A stretch of 31,717 nt of DNA, taken from NCBI GenBank assembly GCA_015494735.1, contig WGAQ01000090.1, positions 1 through 31,717 of the forward strand, read 5' to 3'. The DNA is from Caldifarciminota bacterium (lineage in GTDB: Bacteria; Hydrothermota; Hydrothermia; LBFQ01; DSFT01). This document shows, one piece after another, positions 7,202 to 14,924 of this stretch. The translations under genes were made by a program, and so were the position numbers. A model generated the notes under the pieces. It did no database searches and was not told where the DNA came from. It worked only from the letters and a program-made list of their open reading frames with translations. The first letter of the stretch is position 1; each line of letters starts with the position of its first letter.

Positions 7202-8502
7202 CAATTTCTTCCACCGAGAGCCCTGTCGAATATGTAGTCCACGTGCCGGAAGTAGTCGTGATTCACCGCCTCCTCGATTTCTTCGGGACTCAGATGTCTG
7301 GAAATCTCCGGATGGTTCTTCAGATTCTCCAGGAATTTATCCGGGTCAGCATGCGCACATTCCTTCACCCATTCGTAGGCTTCACTTCTGGACAGGCCCT
7401 TGGAGACCAGTTTCAGGAGAACGGGCTGGGTCAGGTAGAATTTCCCGAATCGCTCCATATTCTCCTTAATCCTCTCCTCATTCACCACCAGGTCCCTCAC
7501 GATGCGGGTGGCAAGGCGGGTGATGTAGTAAAGGGTGGCGGTCAGGTCCGGTAGAACGATGCGCTCCACCGAGGAGTGCGATATGTCCCTTTCGTGCCAC
7601 AGGGCTATGTTCTCATGGGCGGGAATCATGAGACCCCTCATATACCTAACCAGTCCCATTATCCTCTCGCTCCTGATGGGATTGCGCTTGTGGGGCATGG
7701 CACTGCTTCCCCTCTGCTTCCTGTAGAAGGGCTCCTCCACTTCCCCCACCTCCGTTCTCATCAGAAGCCTGATTTCCAGTGCCAGTCTTTCTATCCCCTC
7801 CCCCGCCATCACCAGAGCATTGACATAGAATGCATACCTGTCCCGGGGAATCACCTGGGTGGATACGGGTTCGGGTTTCAATCCCAGACGTCTCATAACC
7901 TCCTCTTCTATCGAAGGGTCCATGAAGGCATAGTTTCCCACAGCCCCGCTAATCTTCCCGAATCGTATATGATGATGGGCGGTTTTGAGCCTCCCGATAT
8001 TGCGCAGAGCCTCCATATAGAAACCCAGGAACTTGAGACCCAGTGTGGTGGGCTCCGCATAGACCCCATGGGTCCTTCCCATAATCGGGGTGTACCTGTA
8101 CTTCAACGCCTTCTCCTTCAGCGCATCTGCATATTCCTGATAGGCGTCTATGTTCAATTCGATGGCCTCCTTCATGAGGAGAGCGTTGGCGGTGTCCACG
8201 AGGTCGGAGGAGGTCATTCCGTAGTGGAGCCATTTCGCCTCCGGGAACTTCTCCTCCAGAGCCATGAGGAAGGCTATAACGTCGTGATCCACCTCCCTTT
8301 CTATCTCCTTCTGTCGGCGGGCAAGCCATCCAAGGTCCAGGTCCTCCATCTTCCTCGAAAGTCTCTCTATCTCTTCCGGGGGAATTATGCCCCTCTCCGC
8401 CTGAACCTGTGCCACGGTCAATTCCACCTGAATCCACTTCCGGAGTTTGTTCTCCTGACTCCAGATGCGGGCGATTTCCGGAAGGAGATATCGCTCTATC
8501 AT
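7201..8502 (-). CDS. purB: Adenylosuccinate lyase
   Basis: A 433-aa fumarase/aspartase-superfamily lyase of purine synthesis. It releases fumarate from SAICAR and from adenylosuccinate, giving AICAR and AMP. Three conserved regions are clear: H-Y-G-M-T-S-S-D, G-R-T-H-G-V-Y-A-E-P-T-T with the catalytic His, and the signature loop G-S-S-A-M-P-H-K-R-N-P with the catalytic Ser. The length suits the short bacterial/archaeal PurB type. An in-frame TTG lies 6 nt upstream of the ATG at 8502, but the box at 8508-8516 overlaps that TTG and supports the ATG. Confidence 0.96.
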   Translation of the reverse strand: MIERYLLPEIARIWSQENKLRKWIQVELTVAQVQAERGIIPPEEIERLSRKMEDLDLGWLARRQKEIEREVDHDVIAFLMALEEKFPEAKWLHYGMTSSDLVDTANALLMKEAIELNIDAYQEYADALKEKALKYRYTPIMGRTHGVYAEPTTLGLKFLGFYMEALRNIGRLKTAHHHIRFGKISGAVGNYAFMDPSIEEEVMRRLGLKPEPVSTQVIPRDRYAFYVNALVMAGEGIERLALEIRLLMRTEVGEVEEPFYRKQRGSSAMPHKRNPIRSERIMGLVRYMRGLMIPAHENIALWHERDISHSSVERIVLPDLTATLYYITRLATRIVRDLVVNEERIKENMERFGKFYLTQPVLLKLVSKGLSRSEAYEWVKECAHADPDKFLENLKNHPEISRHLSPEEIEEAVNHDYFRHVDYIFDRALGGRN

Positions 8503-8507
8503 TTCCA

Positions 8508-8516
8508 AAGTTTAAC
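8508..8516 (-). promoter_or_regulatory. Leaderless promoter box of purB
   Basis: GTTAAACTT on the minus strand, 5 nt before the ATG. Confidence 0.55.
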
Positions 8517-8533
8517 CCTGCAGAAAAGGAAAA

Positions 8534-8551
8534 TCGGGGAGGGCTCCCCGA
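8534..8551 (-). terminator. Intrinsic terminator of the M28 peptidase gene
   Basis: A perfect 7-bp stem (TCGGGGA/TCCCCGA) with a 4-nt loop lies 7 nt after the stop. It is followed on the minus strand by TTTTCCTTTT, a good intrinsic terminator tail. Confidence 0.75.
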
Positions 8552-8558
8552 AGCGAAT

Positions 8559-10058
8559 TCATCTCATCCTGCGTGCTTTCTGGAATTTGACCCTGGATTT
8601 TATCTCCTTCCCATCCCTCAGATAGACGATTTCCGCCTCATCGCCGGGGTTGTACCGGGACAGGACATACATGAGGTCGTATATGTTCTTAATCCTGTAA
8701 TTCCCTATGCGGACGATTACATCCCCCTCTCTCAGCCCCGCCCTGTATGCAGGGGAGTCCTTCCTGGTCCCGAAAATCCTGAGTCCTTCCCCATCGCTGG
8801 AAGTGTAATCGGGAATAACTCCCAGAGAGACCTTAAGGCGGGTCCTGGATGGGCCGGATGGCATCTCCACCTTCACATATTTGAGGGACGATAGACCGTC
8901 CAGAGCGAGGATGAAGTCCCGCGCCATCCTGACCACAGTCTCCTCGCCCCCGTAGTTGAGTTTCTCGGCATCATCGAATGGGGTATGGTAATCAGAGTGG
9001 GCGCCCGTGAAGAAGTGGAGAACAGGGACTTTAGATGAATAAAAGGCATTCTGGTCGCTGGAGCCGAATCCACTGTCGGAGGACTTAATCCTGAGCCCAT
9101 GGATTCTGCTGAGGCTGTCCACCATACCCGTGAATTCCTGTGCGGTCTTGATTCCTATGAGATACAGGGTGCTGTCCCTGAGACGGCCTATCATATCGAA
9201 GTTGATATAGGCCAGGATGCTGTCCAGAGGGACGATGGGATGGTCTATGTAGTACTTGGAGCCCAGGAGCCCCAGCTCCTCTGCATCCCAGAAGACGAAT
9301 ACGAGGCCATGATTGGTATTTCTGCTGGCGAAGTACTCCGCCAGTTCCAGAACACCGGCCACACCGCTGGCATTGTCATCCGCCCCGTTGTGAATATCCA
9401 TTATATCCGGCTTCATGGAGCCCATGGGCCCATATCCCAGATGGTCGTAGTGGGCCCCCACCATGATGTACTTGCTTCCGGGTTTTCCCTTCTTCACTGC
9501 AATTACATTGACACCGGTTATATTCTCCTTCTTCACCTTCAGGCGAATGTGGATTTCCTGCCCCTCCCTCAGAAGTTTCGCATCCTCCTTATCAATCTGA
9601 AGGGCCACGATTTTCAAATCATTCCTGAAATAACTCCTCTGGAGTATGGGACTGGAGACCAGAAATATGACCGCCTTCTTTCCATTTTCGCGCGCATCTA
9701 TGGCTTTCATCATCATATCGAATTCGGACAGACTGTCCGCATCTATCACCTGTATTTCCTTTCCCACTTTTCCACGAACATCACCGGATGAGGAAAAGTA
9801 GAGGGGCCTGAGCGGCAATTCGGGCTCCACGGAAAAATTCTCCACATGAATCTTTCCCGGTATGGGAAACTCCTGCTCCACCACATCGTAACCCAGTTTC
9901 TTCAGATAGAATTCGATGTACTTGCGGGCCACCTCGTTACCATGGGAGCCCGACAACCTCCCCTCGGTGTAATCTGAAGAGAGAAAATACACATGCTTTC
10001 TCACATCCTCAGCAGAAATCTGCCCCGTGGTGCTTATGGAAAGAATTATGGCCAGCAT
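8559..10058 (-). CDS. Secreted M28-family metallopeptidase with C-terminal PDZ domain
   Basis: A 499-aa exported zinc exopeptidase. Residues 1-16 form a short hydrophobic segment with no basic residue and an I-S-A cleavage-like site. A protease-associated-like insert follows. The M28 catalytic domain shows H203 and D205 in G-A-H-Y-D-H-L, the bridging Asp D227 in N-G-A-D-D-N-A-S-G, the E-E pair at 260-261 in W-D-A-E-E-L-G, and a distal His in D-Y-H-T-P-F-D-D. Residues about 410-490 form a PDZ domain (A-G-L-R-E-G-D-V-I). M28 plus PDZ is a known layout in FCB-type bacteria, acting outside the cytoplasm as an aminopeptidase. The start follows a TGTAAACTT box by 5 nt. It diverges from rsgA. Confidence 0.9.
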   Translation of the reverse strand: MLAIILSISTTGQISAEDVRKHVYFLSSDYTEGRLSGSHGNEVARKYIEFYLKKLGYDVVEQEFPIPGKIHVENFSVEPELPLRPLYFSSSGDVRGKVGKEIQVIDADSLSEFDMMMKAIDARENGKKAVIFLVSSPILQRSYFRNDLKIVALQIDKEDAKLLREGQEIHIRLKVKKENITGVNVIAVKKGKPGSKYIMVGAHYDHLGYGPMGSMKPDIMDIHNGADDNASGVAGVLELAEYFASRNTNHGLVFVFWDAEELGLLGSKYYIDHPIVPLDSILAYINFDMIGRLRDSTLYLIGIKTAQEFTGMVDSLSRIHGLRIKSSDSGFGSSDQNAFYSSKVPVLHFFTGAHSDYHTPFDDAEKLNYGGEETVVRMARDFILALDGLSSLKYVKVEMPSGPSRTRLKVSLGVIPDYTSSDGEGLRIFGTRKDSPAYRAGLREGDVIVRIGNYRIKNIYDLMYVLSRYNPGDEAEIVYLRDGKEIKSRVKFQKARRMR

Positions 10059-10063
10059 AAATC

Positions 10064-10072
10064 AAGTTTACA
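10064..10072 (-). promoter_or_regulatory. Leaderless promoter box of the M28 peptidase gene
   Basis: TGTAAACTT on the minus strand, 5 nt before the ATG at 10058. Confidence 0.5.
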
Positions 10073-10135
10073 GGATTTCTCACCCTTCCCCTCCCGAAAT
10101 ACAGATGAAAAATCGGGAAGTCCGGGCAGATTCCC

Positions 10136-10144
10136 TTTAAACTT
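10136..10144 (+). promoter_or_regulatory. Leaderless promoter box of rsgA
   Basis: TTTAAACTT, 8 nt before the ATG at 10153, in the 94-bp divergent region shared with the peptidase gene. Confidence 0.55.
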
Positions 10145-10152
10145 CTGGCCGT

Positions 10153-11013
10153 ATGACGGAAGGCATAATAATCGGAAAGGAAGGGCAGAAACTGGAGGCC
10201 TACATCCCGAATGAGGGGAAGACATACAGGGCCATTCCCCGAAAGAAAGTCTTCCGAAAATATGGAAACATCTACGTGGGGGATAGATTCAGGGGCACCG
10301 TGGTGGACAGGTACCACGTGGCAATAGAGGAGATTCTGGAAAGGAAGAACGTAATCCACAAACCCAACATAGCCAATATAGAGAAGGCTCTAATCGTCAT
10401 CACCATTGACGAGCCACCCCTGAGTTTGCTCCATCTGGATAAGCTGACCGTGGCCTACGAATACTCCGGTGTCGATGCCATGATTCTCATAAACAAGGCG
10501 GACATAACGGATGAGGAGGACATCGAGAGGATAAGGAAGATTTACGAGCCCATCGGATATCCGGTCCTTCCTGTGAGTGCAAAAACGGGCCTCAATCTCG
10601 ACAGACTCGTGGAGATGCTCGGAGAGGGAATATACGTCCTGTCAGGGGCGTCGGGCGTGGGGAAGAGTTCCATCATAAAAGCCCTGACGGGTGTAGATAT
10701 ACGGACGCAGGAGGTGAGCGAAAAGACCCGCAGGGGCCGTCAGACCACGGTGGGAATAAGGCTCTACCCCGTGAAGGAGGGGACTTTCCTGGCCGACACT
10801 CCCGGGTTTTCCCGCCTCCATATAACGAAGTTGCTCAGGAAGGAGGAAGTCCGCCTGTACTTCCGCGAATTCAACAACTACAGATGTGCATTCAGCAACT
10901 GCATGCACGTGAAGGAAGACGGCTGCGCCGTTCGGGAGGCCGTGGAGAGGGGAGAGATTCCGGAAACCAGATACCAGAACTACCTGAAGATTCTTCAGGA
11001 ATACGAGGATTGA
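10153..11013 (+). CDS. rsgA: Ribosome small-subunit-dependent GTPase A
   Basis: A 286-aa circularly permuted GTPase that assists late maturation of the 30S subunit. The permuted motif order is visible: N-K-A-D (114-117, G4), the P-loop G-A-S-G-V-G-K-S (165-172, G1), then D-T-P-G (215-218, G3). An N-terminal OB-fold precedes the GTPase, and the C-terminal zinc knuckle carries C245, C250, H252 and C258. All expected parts are present and the length is normal. It overlaps the convergent dnaA gene by 19 bp at the 3' ends, where a perfect small hairpin lies within both coding regions. Confidence 0.96.
   Translation: MTEGIIIGKEGQKLEAYIPNEGKTYRAIPRKKVFRKYGNIYVGDRFRGTVVDRYHVAIEEILERKNVIHKPNIANIEKALIVITIDEPPLSLLHLDKLTVAYEYSGVDAMILINKADITDEEDIERIRKIYEPIGYPVLPVSAKTGLNLDRLVEMLGEGIYVLSGASGVGKSSIIKALTGVDIRTQEVSEKTRRGRQTTVGIRLYPVKEGTFLADTPGFSRLHITKLLRKEEVRLYFREFNNYRCAFSNCMHVKEDGCAVREAVERGEIPETRYQNYLKILQEYED
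10983..10999. terminator. Hairpin inside the overlapping rsgA/dnaA 3' ends
   Basis: A perfect 7-bp inverted repeat (CCTGAAG/CTTCAGG) with a 3-nt loop. Its right arm contains the dnaA stop codon, and it ends 11 nt before the rsgA stop. Confidence 0.4.
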
Positions 11014-12332
11014 CCTTCCACCTCTGCCATTATGGTCTCCACCAGCTCCCTGAACTCCTGATTCTTCGCATAGAGTTTCCTGGCCCTCTTCCATCCGTTG
11101 ATGATGGTGGAATGATTTCTTCTGAGGGCCTTTCCGATGACTGTGTAGGGCAGATTCCCCTTCTCCCTCGCTATGTATATGATGGCATAGCGGAGGTGCA
11201 ACACCCTGCGGGTCCTGTCCCCGGAGAGCAGTACCTCTTCACCGATACCCGTTATCCGTATCCCCGCCTGTATAACCTCTTCCAGGTCGAATTCCCTTCT
11301 GGCGGGCACCAGGTCCCTGATCATCCGCAGGAAGGACCTGTACCCGAGACCATCCATATCCGGGCGCATGGACATATAGGCGGAAAGCCTGAGGATTATG
11401 CCCTCCAGAGCCCGGACATCGTATATATCCATTCGGGCAATCTCCCAGAGGATTTCATCCGGTACATCCACCCCCTCGAATTCGGCTTTGCTCCGCAGAA
11501 TTGAATAGCGGGTCTCCAGAGAGGGCTTTTCGACTTCCATCTCCAGACCACTGATGAGACGGGACCTTATCTCCTCCCTGATGAGGAGGGAGCGAAGGGG
11601 TTTCAGAGATGCCACGACCACCTGTGCACCCCTGTCCAGAAGGTAATTGATGGTATTGAGGAATTCCTGTTGAAGATTGGACTTACCCTCCAGGAACTCC
11701 AGACCATCGAAGAGGAGGACATCCAGATTCCTGTACCTGTTCCTGAACCTGTGCATGCCCCCATCCCTTATGCTCTCCATCATGTCGTTGAGGAAGGTTT
11801 CCGCATGGACGTACCGGATTTTCAGCCGGGGATGATTGTCCTTTATGGCGTTGCCTATGGCATGGAGTAGATGGGTCTTTCCTCTGCCGGATGAACCGTA
11901 TATGACGAAGGGATTGAATCTGGACTTCCCGTCCTTTCCTATCCTGTGCGCCACAGCCAGGAGCATCTCGTGCTCTTTACCGGCGACGAAGTTATCGAAA
12001 GTGAACTTCCTCAGGAGGGAATCTCCCGTCACTATGCGATTCAGAAGGTCCGGTCTCTCTTTTCTGGAGGAAGACTTCCCCGTAACCAGGATTTTGATAT
12101 CCATTCTGGAATACCCGAGTCTGTCCAGTGCTTCCCGGAGGAGATGAAAGTAATGCTCCTCTATCCACTCCCTCACGTACTCCGTCGGGGCTCCCAGGTA
12201 CAGGACGTTGTCCTTTATGTACATGGGGGTTATGGATTTGAGCCATTCGGCAGTCCCCCTCATCTCGGAACTGCTGCCCAGATAGGAGATAATCCGGTCC
12301 CAGACTTCCTTTACCGATTTAGGGAGCCCCAT
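10995..12332 (-). CDS. dnaA: DnaA-like replication initiator with altered ATPase motifs
   Basis: A 445-aa protein with the four-domain DnaA layout: an N-terminal interaction domain (1-85), a short linker, an AAA+ core (about 105-325) and a C-terminal helix-turn-helix DNA-binding domain (about 345-440). Walker A is normal (G146-S-S-G-R-G-K-T153). Walker B reads L-L-F-D209-G210-L-E-F, where DnaA normally has D-D. The sensor I region reads A-S-L-K-P in place of the usual T-S-D-R-x. The box II arginine (R-S-R, 256-258) and sensor II Arg307 are kept. The DNA-binding signature is R-N-H-S-T in place of R-D-H-S/T-T. It sits beside rsgA and a receiver-like gene, not dnaN. The start is the ATG 6 nt after a TTTAACATT box; the TTG two codons earlier is rejected. 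Confidence 0.9.
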   Translation of the reverse strand: MGLPKSVKEVWDRIISYLGSSSEMRGTAEWLKSITPMYIKDNVLYLGAPTEYVREWIEEHYFHLLREALDRLGYSRMDIKILVTGKSSSRKERPDLLNRIVTGDSLLRKFTFDNFVAGKEHEMLLAVAHRIGKDGKSRFNPFVIYGSSGRGKTHLLHAIGNAIKDNHPRLKIRYVHAETFLNDMMESIRDGGMHRFRNRYRNLDVLLFDGLEFLEGKSNLQQEFLNTINYLLDRGAQVVVASLKPLRSLLIREEIRSRLISGLEMEVEKPSLETRYSILRSKAEFEGVDVPDEILWEIARMDIYDVRALEGIILRLSAYMSMRPDMDGLGYRSFLRMIRDLVPARREFDLEEVIQAGIRITGIGEEVLLSGDRTRRVLHLRYAIIYIAREKGNLPYTVIGKALRRNHSTIINGWKRARKLYAKNQEFRELVETIMAEVEGQSSYS

Positions 12333-12338
12333 GACCAA

Positions 12339-12347
12339 AATGTTAAA
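12339..12347 (-). promoter_or_regulatory. Leaderless promoter box of dnaA
   Basis: TTTAACATT on the minus strand, 6 nt before the ATG at 12332. No DnaA box (TTATNCACA) is visible nearby, so autoregulation is not supported by sequence. Confidence 0.45.
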
Positions 12348-12409
12348 GGGTGGTATTTCGGCAAGTTATTGAAACATAAGGGGTTTTAACATTCTGACAG
12401 TGAAAAATT

Positions 12410-12426
12410 TCGGGGGAACCCCCCGA
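12410..12426 (-). terminator. Intrinsic terminator of the receiver-like gene
   Basis: A perfect 7-bp stem (TCGGGGG/CCCCCGA) with a 3-nt loop lies 4 nt after the stop. It is followed on the minus strand by AATTTTTC. Confidence 0.75.
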
Positions 12427-12430
12427 TACA

Positions 12431-12775
12431 TCATGAACTTCTGCGAAGGATGGCTTCCAGTCTGGACTTCTTGAAGGGAACCAGTTTCTCCCCTTCGAAG
12501 TCGGAAAATTGGGCGGGTATCCACTTCTTCGTAATGCTCACGAGGACGTACTTTCCCACATTCATGCTCCTGCGTATGGCCTGATACATCTCGTGAACCA
12601 TCCAGTCTCCCGCAGTCACATCCAGTATCACCACACCGGGCTGAAACTCTAAAATCTCCCTGTATCCCGAATTGGAGGGCGAAACCAGTCTGTACTCGAC
12701 TCCGGATTTCTCGAGGGTTTCCTTAAGTTCATCCCTGATCAGGGAATTTTCCATGCTTATGGCTACGACCTTCAT
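12431..12775 (-). CDS. Response-regulator receiver-like protein, degenerate
   Basis: A 114-aa protein with the alternating pattern of a single receiver domain and no output domain. The third strand V-V-I-L-D-V carries an Asp where the phosphoacceptor sits, V-S-I occupies the Thr/Ser strand, and a Lys is present in L-V-P-F-K-K. The first strand, V-V-A-I-S-M-E-N, lacks the normal pair of acidic residues; one Glu remains. Phosphorylation through magnesium may therefore be weak or lost, making it a pseudo-receiver. No kinase gene is near. It has its own perfect TTTAAAATT box and a terminator, so it is a single-gene unit between ribE and dnaA on the same strand. Confidence 0.6.
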   Translation of the reverse strand: MKVVAISMENSLIRDELKETLEKSGVEYRLVSPSNSGYREILEFQPGVVILDVTAGDWMVHEMYQAIRRSMNVGKYVLVSITKKWIPAQFSDFEGEKLVPFKKSRLEAILRRSS

Positions 12776-12780
12776 GGGAG

Positions 12781-12789
12781 AATTTTAAA
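12781..12789 (-). promoter_or_regulatory. Leaderless promoter box of the receiver-like gene
   Basis: TTTAAAATT on the minus strand, 5 nt before the ATG. Confidence 0.6.
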
Positions 12790-12796
12790 GGGATAG

Positions 12797-12850
12797 CACA
12801 CCCGGAAAGCAGCACCAGATTGAAGTTTTCCGCAGAAAGAATCGGGTGTG
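12797..12850. repeat. Inverted repeat between ribE and the receiver-like gene
   Basis: Perfect 8-base arms (12797-12804 and 12843-12850) enclose a second pair, CGGAAA/TTTCCG, that shares bases with the left arm. The pairs could form an extended or alternative structure. It lies 17 bases beyond the ribE stop and upstream of the receiver promoter, so it may be the ribE mRNA 3' end or an operator. Confidence 0.4.
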
Positions 12851-12867
12851 GAAATCGGCGTGGAAAC

Positions 12868-13458
12868 TCATCTGCCGGCTTTCATCAACCTTTCCACGTA
12901 CTTGGCAATTATATCGAATTCCAGATTCACGGGGGAACCCTCTTTCAGAAGTCCGAGATTGGTCCTTTCGATGGTGTGGGGAATGATGTACAGGCTTATG
13001 CGATTGTCCTCTATCCTGTTCACGGTGAGACTCACTCCATCCACCGCGATGCTCCCCTTATAGACCACGTACGGGGCAAAATCTCCGGGGATTTCTATTA
13101 AGAGCTCCCTGCCCTCCTCATCGGGCCTGACCTCCAGAACCCTCCCCACCGCATCCACGTGCCCCAGAACGATATGACCTCCCATGAGACTGGAAGGGGT
13201 AAGGGACCTCTCCAGATTGAATACATGACCGGAAAGGTCAATCTTCGAGAATTTCGTTTTCTCAAGGGTCTCATCCGAAAGGTAGAATTCGATTTCCTCC
13301 CCGCCGAATCTCTCCACCGTCAGACATGCCCCATCCAGGGCGATACTCTCCCCCACCTCCAGATTGCCGAAAGGATTTTCGATTCGAAGCCTCAGACCCT
13401 TCTCCTCCCGCCGGATACCCCTGGTCCCTGCTGTTTTCTGGATGATTCCGGTAAACAT
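12868..13458 (-). CDS. ribE: Riboflavin synthase, alpha subunit
   Basis: A 196-aa riboflavin synthase, which dismutates two 6,7-dimethyl-8-ribityllumazine molecules to riboflavin. The signature N-terminus M-F-T-G-I-I is intact, and the protein is a tandem of two lumazine-binding domains, each with a D-G-x-S/C-L-T-V motif (A-L-D-G-A-C-L-T-V and A-V-D-G-V-S-L-T-V) and the linker G-G-H-I-V-L-G-H-V-D. The length is typical. No other rib gene is adjacent. There is no FMN riboswitch upstream, consistent with the start-proximal promoter box 8 nt before the ATG leaving no leader. Confidence 0.96.
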   Translation of the reverse strand: MFTGIIQKTAGTRGIRREEKGLRLRIENPFGNLEVGESIALDGACLTVERFGGEEIEFYLSDETLEKTKFSKIDLSGHVFNLERSLTPSSLMGGHIVLGHVDAVGRVLEVRPDEEGRELLIEIPGDFAPYVVYKGSIAVDGVSLTVNRIEDNRISLYIIPHTIERTNLGLLKEGSPVNLEFDIIAKYVERLMKAGR

Positions 13459-13466
13459 GGTTTCGA

Positions 13467-13475
13467 AATTTTAAT
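13467..13475 (-). promoter_or_regulatory. Leaderless promoter box of ribE
   Basis: ATTAAAATT on the minus strand, 8 nt before the ATG at 13458. A leader for an FMN riboswitch is excluded if transcription starts here. Confidence 0.55.
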
Positions 13476-13633
13476 CTTGTTCTTCGGGTTGTGAACATAA
13501 TATAAATTAAGTCAGAACACACTCCGATATGGTCCGGGCGATAAAATAACCTTCACTGGCGCGGATAACGAGGAATAAATCGATTTCTCTGCCGCTTATG
13601 GGCGATTGGTTTCACTCCCCACAGTTCGAACCC

Positions 13634-13654
13634 GTATCCTCCCCCGGAAGATAC
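13634..13654 (-). terminator. Hairpin overlapping the HD phosphohydrolase stop
   Basis: A 9-bp stem with one G-U type pair and a 3-nt loop starts on the last base of the stop codon. No U-tract follows. The rest of 13476-13633 shows nothing I can name. Confidence 0.45.
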
Positions 13655-14862
13655 TATACGTCAGCGGGGGCGAATATAAATCTCTTCTCCACGGGCCTCG
13701 ACAGAGCCCTCAGGAGGTCGGTGGGAAGGACCTGGGTTATTTCCCTCCAGGAGCCATCTTTAAGTAGTATCCGGATAATCTGACCATCATCGTGGGGGTT
13801 GTAGGGCTCGTAAGCCGTATCCTCCGCCACCTTTTCCACCATGTAGTACTCCGGGTCGTAATTCTTCTCCTCAAGGCGGGTCTTCAAGTCCTCTATCTCC
13901 TTAAGGCTCATTTCTTCGGCCGAATAGGCTTTGAAGAGTCGCCTGCTCAGTATCCTGTCCGCAAGGTCCGAGAGGACCGGGTCCTTCCAGTCGGCCCAGA
14001 GTTTGAACAGATGGTATATATCGTTGTCGTCCAGACGCAGGAAGCCCTCGAGCCCCTTCTCGTCCAGAGCATTTCCGGCCCTTATGACCGAGAGGAGATT
14101 ATCGTCCATTGGGACATCCGCACCATCTTCCAGAAGATGCTTGACCCTCAGGAAAAGGGAGGACAGGAGGGCCTGAATGGACAGGTTGGTCTTGTGGAAA
14201 TAGACGGACCAGTACATGAGATAGCGCCCCACGAGATACCCCTCCACCGCATGCTTCCCCTTCTCCTCCACCGCGAGATGCCCATCGTCGGTCACGGTCA
14301 GGGTGTGCAGAATCCTCACCACATCTATCATCCCATAGTTGACCCCGCACATCATGGCATCCCGCCTCAGATAATCCATCCTGTCCACATCGATCTGGCC
14401 CTGCAGGAGTTCCTCGATGAAGGGGTATGAGGATTCCCGGTTGAATATGGACAGGATTCCATCCGTAAGGGCATCCCCCAATATGGGCCTGAGTTTCCTG
14501 TCCACTATGGCCCGCGTTATGTCCTCATGCCTCACATCCACCAGGGTATGCTCCAGAGCATGGGAGAAGGGACCATGTCCTATATCGTGGACCATGGATG
14601 CCACAATTGCCGCCTGCCCCACATCATCCGGAACCCTTATTCCCTTTATGGAAAGGGACCTGAGGGCCTCCTTCATCAGGTGCATGACGCCCAGGGAATG
14701 GGAGAATCTGGAATGGGTGGCACCGGGATACACATAACTGGCAAGACCAAGGTGGGATATACGCCTGAGGCGCTGAAAGCAGGGGGATTCCATTACGTCG
14801 AGAGCAGGCCCCTCCACCACTATGAAATCCTCGTAGAGGGCATCCCTTATGTACTTGGCCAT
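13654..14862 (-). CDS. HD-domain phosphohydrolase (SAMHD1/YdhJ-like, COG1078)
   Basis: A 402-aa HD-superfamily protein related to SAMHD1-type dNTP hydrolases. The metal-binding motif runs through G-A-T-H-S-R-F-S-H-S-L-G (His55), M-V-H-D-I-G-H-G-P-F-S-H (H92-D93) and D-V-D-R-M-D-Y-L-R-R-D (Asp near 160), all well preserved. It probably removes triphosphate from a dNTP or hydrolyses a related nucleotide; the substrate is not fixed by sequence. An upstream TTG at 14874 abuts the promoter-like box at 14875-14883 and is unlikely. From the ATG at 14862 the gene would have a short 12-nt or smaller leader. Confidence 0.9.
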   Translation of the reverse strand: MAKYIRDALYEDFIVVEGPALDVMESPCFQRLRRISHLGLASYVYPGATHSRFSHSLGVMHLMKEALRSLSIKGIRVPDDVGQAAIVASMVHDIGHGPFSHALEHTLVDVRHEDITRAIVDRKLRPILGDALTDGILSIFNRESSYPFIEELLQGQIDVDRMDYLRRDAMMCGVNYGMIDVVRILHTLTVTDDGHLAVEEKGKHAVEGYLVGRYLMYWSVYFHKTNLSIQALLSSLFLRVKHLLEDGADVPMDDNLLSVIRAGNALDEKGLEGFLRLDDNDIYHLFKLWADWKDPVLSDLADRILSRRLFKAYSAEEMSLKEIEDLKTRLEEKNYDPEYYMVEKVAEDTAYEPYNPHDDGQIIRILLKDGSWREITQVLPTDLLRALSRPVEKRFIFAPADV

Positions 14863-14874
14863 CGTTATGCTCAA

Positions 14875-14883
14875 AGGTTTAAA
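14875..14883 (-). promoter_or_regulatory. Promoter-like box of the HD phosphohydrolase gene
   Basis: TTTAAACCT on the minus strand, 12 nt before the ATG at 14862; the spacing is longer than in most genes here. Confidence 0.4.
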
Positions 14884-14924
14884 CCACAGGGGATTAAAAT
14901 GTCAAGTTCACGAAAAGAGGACAA

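Noticed and set aside
12333..12430. Replication origin next to dnaA
   Set aside because: There are no DnaA boxes or dnaN, no AT-rich repeat array and no clear strand switch; dnaA alone does not mark an origin.
13617..13645. tRNA fragment near the HD gene
   Set aside because: GTTCGAA resembles a T loop, but the flanking bases do not pair as a T stem and no anticodon or acceptor arm can be built.
13459..13653. FMN riboswitch upstream of ribE
   Set aside because: The conserved RFN-element segments are absent, and the promoter box lies 8 nt before the ATG, leaving no leader RNA.
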